A stretch of 64,000 nt of DNA, taken from NCBI RefSeq assembly GCF_000023465.1, contig NC_014041.1, positions 1,881,001 to 1,945,000 of the forward strand. The letters are read 5' to 3'. This document shows positions 45,918 to 53,153 of this stretch, in pieces. This DNA is from Zunongwangia profunda SM-A87 (lineage in GTDB: Bacteria > Bacteroidota > Bacteroidia > Flavobacteriales > Flavobacteriaceae). Made by a program: the position numbers and the translations under genes. The notes below the pieces were generated by a model. It did not search any database. It worked only from the letters and a program-made list of their open reading frames with translations, and was not told the DNA's origin. The stretch's first letter is position 1; every line of letters begins with the position of its first letter.

Positions 45918-47294
45918 TTATGTGGTAATTGTGTTGTAATTCATTGAAGCATAAGGATGGAAATCTGGCGTATAACTTATTAATTCTCCATCTATGAATT
46001 TGTGATGTCCTATATTTGGAAAGTATTCCATATCAATAGGGTGTTTTGCTTTCGGATTATGAAATAAGTTTAAACCTTCTCGCCAAGTCTCTTTTGTGTC
46101 CTCTGAGACCTTATATTTAAATGAAATTGGGTCAAAACTTTGTGGGTCTGGATTTACACAATCTCCTATTCGAATAACTATCTGTCCCTCTTCTGCAAAG
46201 CCAGCTTGAATTCCCATACGTGTGAATTTGGCTAAGGTACCTGTAGCTGAAAATAGTATCGCACTTACATATTCAGTATCAGGTTGGTCAAAAAAACCTG
46301 TTGGGATTATTTTTCCTGAAGGCTTGGTGTAACTATTTGCTTTTACAGTCTTGATGATTTCTTTACCCTTCTCATCTTTCTCAGAAATTTGCTTATGACC
46401 ATATAGATACTCTGTAAGAGCAACAAAAGACCATATCATAGAGGCGTCGCTATGAAAATCTGCGATTGCAAAAACAAGAGGCCTGTTCTTTACGTGGTCA
46501 AGTTTCCAATATTCCTTTCTCAATTTAGAGTAAAGAGCACTACCATAACGCAGAGGAGTTTCATTTTTTAGCTTTTCTTCAATGTCCTGTAGAGTAGTTG
46601 AACGAGGTTGTATATGGACTAGTTTAGGAGGATCATTTTTACGACCTAAAATAACTGCTTCTACAGCAATAGTTAAGTCATCTTTTTTAATCAAAAAGTC
46701 AGGTCTATTAAATTCTCTAAGCATTTCAAATTCTAATTCTATGAAGGAAGCAAAAAGATATAGCTCCCAAAGACGTGCATCAAATCCATTTATGGATTGA
46801 AATTGTTCTACAAAATTACCATCTATATCATCTAAATGATTAGATATTTCTATAATAGCTTGTTTTGAAGCTTTTGAACCTTTACTGTTTTTGAGGTTCT
46901 TGAAATAAGGATGAAGTTTTTCTGGTGATTGATTTACCTCGAATAGCTTAAGGCCTTTTGGAGGGCCACCTTGTTCAACAATAGTCAAATTTTGAGAACT
47001 ATGCCACTTCATTGAATTAGTTAGAGCGGTTATGCATTTTTCTTCTGTAGTGTAATCTGTTTTGATTTCAAATGCGCGAAACTGCCTATTTTCATCCCTT
47101 GCCATTAGTATGTAATTATAGTCTTTGTCTGTATAGTCAAGAATAACAACCCCTAAAATAGTGTTAGTGTCATTAGTATAATAGTGTAGTTCTTTGGCAA
47201 GAAAATTTATAAACGGATGCCTTGTAAAAAGCATAAAAATATCGAAGCGATTTTTATTAATTTCTATTATTTTGATAGGTATTATTTTTTTCAT
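45918..47294 (-). CDS. Unclassified protein with a PD-(D/E)XK-like core
   Basis: 458 residues from the ATG at 47294 (a TTG two codons upstream is rejected). I do not recognise the family. The N-terminal part (RFDIFMLFTRHPFINFLAKEL, then TILGVVILDYTDKDYNYI) looks like a beta-rich domain. In the middle, ARLWELYLFASFIELEFEML followed by FNRPDFLIKKDDLTIAVEAV has the spacing of a restriction-endonuclease fold. Glu, Pro-Asp and Glu are in the right order, but Val replaces the usual catalytic Lys. The C-terminal part is rich in HP and DPxSFDP segments. It is upstream of the DUF3800-like gene by 10 bp; together they look like a two-gene system in the defence island. Confidence 0.6.
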   Translation of the reverse strand: MKKIIPIKIIEINKNRFDIFMLFTRHPFINFLAKELHYYTNDTNTILGVVILDYTDKDYNYILMARDENRQFRAFEIKTDYTTEEKCITALTNSMKWHSSQNLTIVEQGGPPKGLKLFEVNQSPEKLHPYFKNLKNSKGSKASKQAIIEISNHLDDIDGNFVEQFQSINGFDARLWELYLFASFIELEFEMLREFNRPDFLIKKDDLTIAVEAVILGRKNDPPKLVHIQPRSTTLQDIEEKLKNETPLRYGSALYSKLRKEYWKLDHVKNRPLVFAIADFHSDASMIWSFVALTEYLYGHKQISEKDEKGKEIIKTVKANSYTKPSGKIIPTGFFDQPDTEYVSAILFSATGTLAKFTRMGIQAGFAEEGQIVIRIGDCVNPDPQSFDPISFKYKVSEDTKETWREGLNLFHNPKAKHPIDMEYFPNIGHHKFIDGELISYTPDFHPYASMNYNTITT

Positions 47295-47366
47295 AAACAA
47301 TGGTTCAGATTATTGAAGATCAAGTCGTAATATCTAAAAATTGTTTTAAAATCAAAATTTTTTACA

Positions 47367-48029
47367 TTATTTCCTCTTATCCCCAGCCCCTTTATCAAAA
47401 GCAATTAAATTAAAGAGTTCCCGCATTCGGCTACGAACGCGGTTGCCGTAACGTTCTTCCAATTCCTCGGCATTGAGGTTGGTCGTGGCGTGAGTCTTTA
47501 TTTTTCTTTTGGTGCTTAAATAGAGTTCGTATCGGGATAACAGTACTTCACCCATCACATTTAAATCCTTACCATAAAAACGACCGGCAGGTTCGACACC
47601 CAAGTCATCAAAACAATAGAATTTTGTATTACCATACTCTTCGACCGTTTTAAAACCGAGATGGTTAAAGCTGAATGTCACGTTACGACAAGGAATCATT
47701 TCATAGGGTCGTTGTAATGGAACGATATGTCGTAGCAATTTCATCAAACTGGTCTTGCCACAGCCTACTGGTCCGGAAAGTAGAATCCCTTTGTCAATGT
47801 CAATTCCGTAGTTCTTGCAGTTCTCTTTGTCTCTTATGAAATATGAACAAAGCTTAAGCAGAATATCCTTATCCTCATCGTAAATCCTGAATTTTTTGCC
47901 GAACAATAGTTTGCCTTTGGCATTCACGTAAATCAGAATTTTTGGAAAGTCGTAAAGAACACTTTTTCCATCAAATTTGCCGAGCGAATATTCCACGCCG
48001 CCTTCCGTAATTTTAGAGGGGTTGTCCAT
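47367..48029 (-). CDS. DnaC/IstB-like ATPase of the ICE replication module
   Basis: 220 residues. Walker A GILLSGPVGCGKTSL (about 83-97) and Walker B FYCFDDLGVEP (about 142-152), followed by a RhoGAP-like LSRYELYLSTKRKIKTHATTN with a sensor, match helicase-loader type ATPases (DnaC/IstB-like). Transposon IstB proteins are longer and have a separate partner transposase, which is absent here. It overlaps the upstream initiator-like gene by 17 bp. Likely role: helping load a helicase for replication of the excised element. Confidence 0.75.
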   Translation of the reverse strand: MDNPSKITEGGVEYSLGKFDGKSVLYDFPKILIYVNAKGKLLFGKKFRIYDEDKDILLKLCSYFIRDKENCKNYGIDIDKGILLSGPVGCGKTSLMKLLRHIVPLQRPYEMIPCRNVTFSFNHLGFKTVEEYGNTKFYCFDDLGVEPAGRFYGKDLNVMGEVLLSRYELYLSTKRKIKTHATTNLNAEELEERYGNRVRSRMRELFNLIAFDKGAGDKRK

Positions 48030-48765
48030 AGTCTTTAGTTTTAGTGGTTCGTAAGTTGTCCTTGATTTGGGACGGTAGTTTTTTCTTTGGCTTGTTTTCT
48101 AATTCAAATAATTCGGTTCTGTCCATCCAGTTGATGGCTACAGCTCGCCAATCTCGAATCGGTTCGCCATCGCCTGTTTGCCAATCTCGTTCAGCATAAT
48201 GCTGGTAAAACTTTTCAGCTTCAGCTTTATCAAAATTCTTTTCTTCAAAAAAATCAACGACAGCCAGACAGTCCTTTGGCTGTTTTATTAGGTTTTCTTG
48301 TTTGATATTGTTTGTATTAGATACCAATGCTTGTCCACCTATGGGACGGTGTTGGTACGTAGCCTGTCCATTTTTGGGATGGTGGTGTCCCTCAAGTGTT
48401 ACACCTCTGGGATAGTACTGTTCCGCAAGCTGTTCCAATATGGGATTGTACTGTCCCGAGACAGGTTCATCACTTGTACCGATAATGGACATCTTGATTT
48501 TACTGCCCTTGTACGGATTATTGGATGGAAAGTAGGATAAGTATTCCCAGGAATGAAGCTCGGTGATGCACCTGTGGTAAGTTGATTTTGACCCGATTTT
48601 GGCCACGCGCATCAGCTCCCTACGGTTAACATAAAATTCGTCCATAAAACGGCAACTGTTCCATTCCTGGAACAGCGCCATATACAAACTGATATGGGTA
48701 GGATTTAGACGGTCATCAAAATAGAACTTTTCAAAAGCCGCGTTAAGTAGCTTTATATAGTTCAT
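48013..48765 (-). CDS. Replication-initiator-like protein of the ICE
   Basis: 250 residues. The N-terminal winged-helix-like part has FDDRLNPTHISLYMALFQEWN, NRRELMRVAKIGSKSTYHRC and YLSYFPSNNPYKGSKIKM, typical of phage/ICE replisome-organiser or Rep-like proteins. The middle is a low-complexity linker, and the C-terminus (FFEEKNFDKAEAEKFYQHYAER then WMDR) resembles the DnaD-type tail that binds a helicase loader. The next gene is a DnaC-like ATPase, supporting this. Overlap of 17 bp with it; 3 bp from the HTH gene upstream. Confidence 0.7.
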   Translation of the reverse strand: MNYIKLLNAAFEKFYFDDRLNPTHISLYMALFQEWNSCRFMDEFYVNRRELMRVAKIGSKSTYHRCITELHSWEYLSYFPSNNPYKGSKIKMSIIGTSDEPVSGQYNPILEQLAEQYYPRGVTLEGHHHPKNGQATYQHRPIGGQALVSNTNNIKQENLIKQPKDCLAVVDFFEEKNFDKAEAEKFYQHYAERDWQTGDGEPIRDWRAVAINWMDRTELFELENKPKKKLPSQIKDNLRTTKTKDYGQPL

Positions 48766-48768
48766 CGG

Positions 48769-49053
48769 TTAAGAATTTAAACCGTGCTGCACACGGTTGG
48801 CTTCCATTACTTTTTGAATTTCTTCTGTATCGTAATAGATAATTCCACCTACTTTGGTGTAAGGTAATGTGCCATTGATACGAAGATTCTGTAAAGTGCC
48901 TGGACTTACTTGAAGTAAATCCATAACTTCAGAAGATTTGAGGTACTTTTTTAGTTTTCCTTTGGACTGATTGGTAAGTAGTTTTTTGATGTCATCGAGC
49001 AGTTCCATTTTGAATTCTCGAAGGTCGTCTGTAGTAATAATACTTGTCGGCAT
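48769..49053 (-). CDS. Helix-turn-helix excisionase-like protein
   Basis: 94 residues from the ATG at 49053; the longer frame upstream reads through promoter DNA containing a palindrome and is rejected. LKSSEVMDLLQVSPGTLQNL, then GTLPYTKVGGIIYY, is the MerR-like winged-helix signature of excisionase/HTH_17 proteins. It leads a three-gene minus operon with the initiator-like and ATPase genes. In CTnDOT the comparable small HTH genes control excision and are activated by RteC; the rteC gene is just upstream here. Confidence 0.8.
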   Translation of the reverse strand: MPTSIITTDDLREFKMELLDDIKKLLTNQSKGKLKKYLKSSEVMDLLQVSPGTLQNLRINGTLPYTKVGGIIYYDTEEIQKVMEANRVQHGLNS

Positions 49054-49174
49054 AATAGAACGGTTTTGTGGAAAGACACTATCTGGTCTTGTGTTTTTAA
49101 TTGATAGTCCCTGACCTGATTTAACTTTCGTTCTACAAATTTGAATAGGTTTATTGAATTTTATTCCACAGTAC

Positions 49175-49189
49175 GACCGTACTACGGTC
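49175..49189. promoter_or_regulatory. Perfect palindrome upstream of the HTH gene, site 1
   Basis: GACCGTA-C-TACGGTC, 15 bp with perfect 7-bp arms, 122 bp upstream of the HTH start. A second copy of the same core lies at 49303-49317. Candidate RteC operator. Confidence 0.6.
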
Positions 49190-49302
49190 AAAATTTAACT
49201 TCTTTAAATTTGTTTTATTTTACTCGATTTTGATAGGTCTAAGTATGCTTTTGAGAAAGCGAAAAGAGGACAATTCATTAAAAAATCGAAAAACCTTAGT
49301 TC

Positions 49303-49317
49303 GACCGTACTACGGTA
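49303..49317. promoter_or_regulatory. Palindrome, site 2, between rteC and the HTH gene
   Basis: GACCGTACTACGGTA: the 15-bp word CGACCGTACTACGGT (49302-49316) is identical to 49174-49188. It lies 47 bp beyond the rteC stop. The two copies are 128 bp apart. Confidence 0.6.
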
Positions 49318-49363
49318 TTTTTTAAACAGTTTAAAACATAATATTGATAAAGGAATTTAAGAT

Positions 49364-50200
49364 TTATTCCTCACTTCTATTCATTTCAGAAAGTAGAGAA
49401 GTGCTTAGGTCATCAAGAAATAGCGTTCTGCTTTTTTTTCTGTTTTTGATGTCCTGAAAGGTTTTGTAGATGTCTTTCGGTTCAATATTAAAAATTTGTT
49501 CCAACTTCTTAGAAACTTGCATAATTCCTTGATTATTTCGTTTTCCCAATCCTTTTGAACATAGTGCGTACAGCAGTTCCACATAATCTGTGTTAGAAAA
49601 CGGCCAATCAATTTTTTCCATTGGTTTGATCCTCTCGTGTTTTCCATTTAGTCCATTATGAACCCTATCTTTCTTTTCATCAAAATAGGTCACTAAACAA
49701 TCGTATGCCTTGTATTTTCCCAAAAGCATATCTCTTGGAGTGCAAAAATCAGGATCTTGGAAGTAGAATTTGGATGTTGTGATATGAAAGGTTTCCAAAT
49801 AATCCCGTGTGTAATATTCCTTGTCAAAATGTGTAGCACCAGAATTGACATATCGACCAAAATCAATGTTATAGAGAAAGAAGCGATTTAGTTTGTTGAT
49901 TTTCTTTTTAAGGAATTTTAATTGACAATCTTTATTCCCCTTAGGGAATTGGACTTCAAACGAATAGATTTCAGAAAAGTAGATAAGTCTTATTAATGGC
50001 ACCTGTTTGGTCTCTTTAAAGAACTGGATTTCTTCTTTGATGGTTTTAAATTCTTTACTGAGGATTTCATTTTTATAAACAGTTAATAAATTACGGCAGG
50101 CTTTTATAGAGCGCCAAGCACATTCTAAAATGTTTTCATTTTGAACCCTTATTTCATCCAGATCCTCTAATAGCTTTTTTGATAATAATTGTGAGTTCAT
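49364..50200 (-). CDS. rteC: RteC-family regulator of ICE excision
   Basis: 278 residues matching the RteC protein of Bacteroides conjugative transposons: ENILECAWRSIKACRNLL and QVPLIRLIYFSEIYSFEVQ, then VNSGATHFDKEYYTRDYLET, and a C-terminal winged-helix-like DNA-binding part with ALCSKGLGKRNNQGIMQVSK. In CTnDOT, RteC binds inverted repeats upstream of the xis operon and turns on excision. Here the xis-like HTH gene is directly downstream with two copies of a perfect palindrome between them. No rteA/rteB two-component pair is in the window, so its own control is open. Confidence 0.88.
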   Translation of the reverse strand: MNSQLLSKKLLEDLDEIRVQNENILECAWRSIKACRNLLTVYKNEILSKEFKTIKEEIQFFKETKQVPLIRLIYFSEIYSFEVQFPKGNKDCQLKFLKKKINKLNRFFLYNIDFGRYVNSGATHFDKEYYTRDYLETFHITTSKFYFQDPDFCTPRDMLLGKYKAYDCLVTYFDEKKDRVHNGLNGKHERIKPMEKIDWPFSNTDYVELLYALCSKGLGKRNNQGIMQVSKKLEQIFNIEPKDIYKTFQDIKNRKKSRTLFLDDLSTSLLSEMNRSEE

Positions 50201-50386
50201 AAGCAGGTGTATTTTGATATGAAACCATAGAAATCGGATTTAGTTAATACGATTAGTTAGATGAGATCATAGTCCTGTAAAACGGTATAAATGAATACCA
50301 CGGGTAATTTAATTTGTGGCTCATTGGGGTATTTATAGAACCCAAATTAAAATAGTCGGTCTAGGTAAACGTACAAGGGAATCTTG

Positions 50387-50402
50387 CCGTATTTAATTAC
50401 GG
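50387..50402. promoter_or_regulatory. CCGTA-N6-TACGG palindrome, copy 1
   Basis: CCGTATTTAATTACGG, in the gap between the LuxR gene and rteC, 187 bp upstream of the rteC start. It carries the same half-sites as the palindromes near the HTH gene but with a 6-bp spacer. Confidence 0.55.
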
Positions 50403-50408
50403 AATAAA

Positions 50409-50424
50409 CCGTATTTCTCTACGG
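50409..50424. promoter_or_regulatory. CCGTA-N6-TACGG palindrome, copy 2
   Basis: CCGTATTTCTCTACGG, starting 22 bp after copy 1, so the two sites are about two helical turns apart and on the same face of DNA. Confidence 0.55.
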
Positions 50425-50460
50425 AAACTTTGTTAAACATTGAAAACACTTAGGTGATTG

Positions 50461-51390
50461 TTAAGGCAATTTATTCATTTTTTTTTGGCGAAACCGCTTT
50501 AAAAACTCACGCCGGTTCTTTACACCGGTTTTCTTAAAGATGTTTGATGCGTGTTTTGATACGGTGCTTTCGGCAATGAATAGTTCGTGGGCAATTTTCT
50601 TATAGCTTAAATTACTCAAGATCGATAAAGCTACTTCAATTTCCCGTCGCGTCAAATCCTCATAGATGATCTTTTGCTTTATGGACTCTTCACGCTGTTT
50701 TTTCTTTAAAGCAAATACTTCATACATCCGTGTATTATTTTCTAAAAAGTATAAATACCTGTCTACTTCAATAGCTGTGATGGCAAAGAAGGCTAAGTTC
50801 ATTACAGTAAAGGTTATCCATTGATAATCACCTATTACGGTGCATATTGGTAACAAGGCTATACTCGCTACACTTACCATAGAAAGTTTGTTCCGTCTTA
50901 AAATAAAGGCATTCGGATTTCTTGGGTTTGAAATGCGACGGTAAAAAATAATGAGAAATATGAATGCCATTATGGATATCGGAATCGTAAAAAGAAAGCG
51001 AGCTGCCTCCAAGGAATTTGTTAGAAAATACGGTATCAAGAATAAAACTACAAAGCTAACGCTCGCCATTATCGCAAGATTTCTAATTGAGGAGTTAAAC
51101 TTCAATACAACAATATCATACTCTTTATATAGGTAGTAAATAATATAAACGCATAATGCAATGGCCACACCATAAGTAATGATGTATTGAAGTATTAAAG
51201 GTCCAGGAAAATTATCTGCTGGCAGAAATCCACCAGTAGCATTATAGGCTATAAACAAATAGCCAAGATACAGAAATCGTCTTAAGCTACTGCGAGTTTT
51301 CTTTCTTGAAAAATAAAAGGCAAGCAATAAAATTACCGTATCTATTAAAAGATAAAAAAACGTTGTCCAGTGTATTGAAGTTCCAAACAT
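50461..51390 (-). CDS. Membrane LuxR-type regulator (7TM-like plus HTH)
   Basis: 309 residues. About seven hydrophobic helices fill residues 8-215 (for example FFYLLIDTVILLLAFYF, AIALCVYIIYYL, MASVSFVVLFLIPYF). A short linker precedes a LuxR HTH (about 243-300): LTRREIEVALSILSNLSYKK, IAESTVSKHASNIFKKTGV. This is a one-component membrane regulator: the membrane part presumably senses a signal and the HTH binds DNA. It lies 8 bp downstream of the asparaginase-domain gene in the same orientation. Its targets are unknown. Confidence 0.85.
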   Translation of the reverse strand: MFGTSIHWTTFFYLLIDTVILLLAFYFSRKKTRSSLRRFLYLGYLFIAYNATGGFLPADNFPGPLILQYIITYGVAIALCVYIIYYLYKEYDIVVLKFNSSIRNLAIMASVSFVVLFLIPYFLTNSLEAARFLFTIPISIMAFIFLIIFYRRISNPRNPNAFILRRNKLSMVSVASIALLPICTVIGDYQWITFTVMNLAFFAITAIEVDRYLYFLENNTRMYEVFALKKKQREESIKQKIIYEDLTRREIEVALSILSNLSYKKIAHELFIAESTVSKHASNIFKKTGVKNRREFLKRFRQKKMNKLP

Positions 51391-51398
51391 CTATATTC

Positions 51399-51884
51399 CT
51401 ACTCATTGCGCTCAAATTTGTTGGTTTCTAAATTTTTTGAAACATTATTCCAAAGTAAAACCTGTCCGTTCATAGCAATATAAACATCCGGTTTTAGAAG
51501 CTGTAATGAGCTTATTGCATAGCCTAAATTAAATGGTGCATCAGTGTCTGCAGATGACCCCAAAATAAAAGATCCAACCAGTACTATGGTTTTTTTCAGG
51601 TTGAGTTTGCCGATATATTTTGCGGTATCTTCCATTGTAAAAGTACCGTGGGTTATTAAAATCTTTGTTGAATTAGCATTTCTAATCCTTTGTACTAACA
51701 GTTGTATGTCTTTCTCATCAATAGCCCTACTATCCTTTTTAAACACACTTTCAACAGCGTATTCAAAATCAACATTCGCCTTTTCAAGAAAGGTTTCAAT
51801 AGTAACGCTTGATTGGGTAATGCCTTTTCCATCTACATAGTCCAACCCTTCGATCGTGCCACCGGTAGTGAATATTTGTATCAT
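51399..51884 (-). CDS. Stand-alone asparaginase N-terminal domain
   Basis: 161 residues matching the N-terminal domain of type I/II L-asparaginases: the threonine nucleophile in IFTTGGTIEG and the second threonine motif as ITHGTFTMEDTAKYIG, where HGTDTM normally has Asp. The usual C-terminal domain (another 150 residues) is missing, so the enzyme is half-size. Asparaginase domain fragments like this are common in Bacteroidota. It may be a reduced amidohydrolase or a ligand-binding protein. Co-oriented with the LuxR gene and divergent from DUF983. Confidence 0.78.
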   Translation of the reverse strand: MIQIFTTGGTIEGLDYVDGKGITQSSVTIETFLEKANVDFEYAVESVFKKDSRAIDEKDIQLLVQRIRNANSTKILITHGTFTMEDTAKYIGKLNLKKTIVLVGSFILGSSADTDAPFNLGYAISSLQLLKPDVYIAMNGQVLLWNNVSKNLETNKFERNE

Positions 51885-52022
51885 ATCAATAGATTCTAAC
51901 TGAACTATTAAATTTAACTAAAATGAATTCTTGCATTTACGCAACTGTTGCCCTATTTTCAAACCATATACTGTTTTAAAGTTCTTTTATTACGAACCTA
52001 CTTCTTTTTAAAGTTTCTTTAT

Positions 52023-52066
52023 GTAACATCAGTTACCAAGATTGGAATCAATTCTTAATATTTTTG
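52023..52066 (+). promoter_or_regulatory. Crp/Fnr-type operator and -7 element, DUF983-crp operon
   Basis: GTAAC-ATCA-GTTAC at 52023-52036, and TATTTTTG at 52059-52066, 36 bp from operator start to -7 start. Operator centre is near -41, typical of class II activation. A weak mirror -7 (TAGGTTCG, 51993-52000 on the minus strand) sits at the same distance toward the asparaginase gene. Confidence 0.75.
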
Positions 52067-52083
52067 TTATTAAAAGAAAAAAA

Positions 52084-52470
52084 TTGAAAAGACCTTATCT
52101 TTACAGTCTCTTGTTTTTAAAGTGCCCGCAATGTAGGCAAGGGGAGTTTCTTGAAGCGCACCCTTACAAGCTTTCCAAAATGAACAAGGTCAAAGAGTCT
52201 TGCCCGAAATGTGGACTAAAATATAGTATTGAACCTGCTTTTTACACTGGTTCAATGTATGTGTCTTATGGGGTGGGAATTGCAGTAGGTGTTGCTGTTT
52301 TCGTCCTGACCTATTTTACAGGATTAGCAAGACATCCATTGGCCATTTTTGGTTATATCGTTTTGGGTCTGTTTTTATTAATGCCCTACATAGGTGCCGT
52401 TTCAAAATCTATTTGGGCGCACTTCTTTTTCAAATACGACCCAGAGGTTGCTAAAAAAGTAAAAGGATGA
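52084..52470 (+). CDS. DUF983 membrane protein
   Basis: 128 residues from a TTG at 52084; an in-frame TTG at 52042 lies between operator and -7 element and would be upstream of transcription. The N-terminal zinc-ribbon-like motif CPQCRQ...CPKCG precedes two transmembrane helices (about 62-82 and 88-108). DUF983 proteins are small membrane proteins of unknown function in Bacteroidota. Its stop overlaps the start of the Crp/Fnr gene (ATGA), so the two are one operon under the GTAAC operator. Confidence 0.8.
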   Translation: MKRPYLYSLLFLKCPQCRQGEFLEAHPYKLSKMNKVKESCPKCGLKYSIEPAFYTGSMYVSYGVGIAVGVAVFVLTYFTGLARHPLAIFGYIVLGLFLLMPYIGAVSKSIWAHFFFKYDPEVAKKVKG

Positions 52471-53093
52471 TTCAAGAACTAAAAAAACACTATGGCTCTG
52501 TATTTGAACCAGCACTTATAGACGAAATAAACCAGGTCGCAACCTTTATGGAAGTACCCGAAGGGCAAGATTTATTAAAACCTGGTCAGTATATTAAATC
52601 GATGCCTTTATTACTTTCTGGAAGCATAAAAATAATGCGTCCCGATGCCGATGGAGAAGAGTTATTACTATACCATCTTGAAAAAGGCGACACCTGTGCA
52701 ATGACGATGACTTGCTGTATGGGAAATACAAAGAGCGAAATACACGCTGTTTCTGAAACACCTGCAAAGCTACTTATGGTACCTATTGGTAAAATGGAAG
52801 AATGGTCGAGAAAATATAAAACTTGGCGCAATTTTGTTTTTGAAAGTTATCACGTGCGTATGATGGAAATGCTTGAAAGCATTGATAATATTGCGTTCAA
52901 CAATATGGACGAACGATTGGAAAAGTATCTTCAGAATAAAATTGAAATTTTAAATAGTAAGCATATTTACACGACCCATAAAGAGATAGCTCAAGATTTG
53001 CATACAAGTCGTGTCGTGGTTTCCAGACTGCTTAAAAGAATGGAAAACGATAAAAAAATTATATTACATAGAAGTTTTATTGAAGTCTTGTAA
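52467..53093 (+). CDS. Crp/Fnr-family transcriptional regulator, probable regulator of the sulfur block
   Basis: 208 residues. A cNMP-binding-like beta barrel (about 25-115) includes LLKPGQYIKSMPLLLSGSIK. It has the cysteine-rich motif TCAMTMTCCMG (Cys77, Cys83, Cys84) in place of the usual cyclic-nucleotide pocket. The dimer helix follows, then a winged helix (about 165-200), THKEIAQDLHTSRVVVSRLL. No Fe-S ligand set like that of Fnr is evident. The cysteine cluster could react with sulfane sulfur or redox signals. Its own operon and four neighbouring transcripts carry the same GTAAC-N4-GTTAC site, making it the likely activator. Confidence 0.88.
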   Translation: MIQELKKHYGSVFEPALIDEINQVATFMEVPEGQDLLKPGQYIKSMPLLLSGSIKIMRPDADGEELLLYHLEKGDTCAMTMTCCMGNTKSEIHAVSETPAKLLMVPIGKMEEWSRKYKTWRNFVFESYHVRMMEMLESIDNIAFNNMDERLEKYLQNKIEILNSKHIYTTHKEIAQDLHTSRVVVSRLLKRMENDKKIILHRSFIEVL

Positions 53094-53133
53094 CATCAGT
53101 TACAAAAATTTAATATACCTACAAGTACATTTG
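53090..53133 (+). promoter_or_regulatory. Crp/Fnr-type operator and -7 element, tauE
   Basis: GTAAC-ATCA-GTTAC at 53090-53103 (overlapping the end of the crp gene) and TACATTTG at 53126-53133, 36 bp apart start to start; tauE ATG at 53154. Confidence 0.78.
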
Positions 53134-53153
53134 TCCCATAATTGATTTGACAA

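Noticed and set aside
47367..48029. IstB as evidence of an IS21-type transposon
   Set aside because: No IstA transposase or terminal repeats; the neighbours are a replication initiator-like gene and an HTH gene, so a helicase-loader role fits better.
49054..49191. N-terminal extension of the HTH gene to a TTG at 49191
   Set aside because: The extension would translate through the perfect palindrome; the ATG at 49053 gives a normal excisionase-length protein.
52042..52083. Earlier TTG start of the DUF983 gene
   Set aside because: It lies between the operator and the -7 element, upstream of the expected transcript start.
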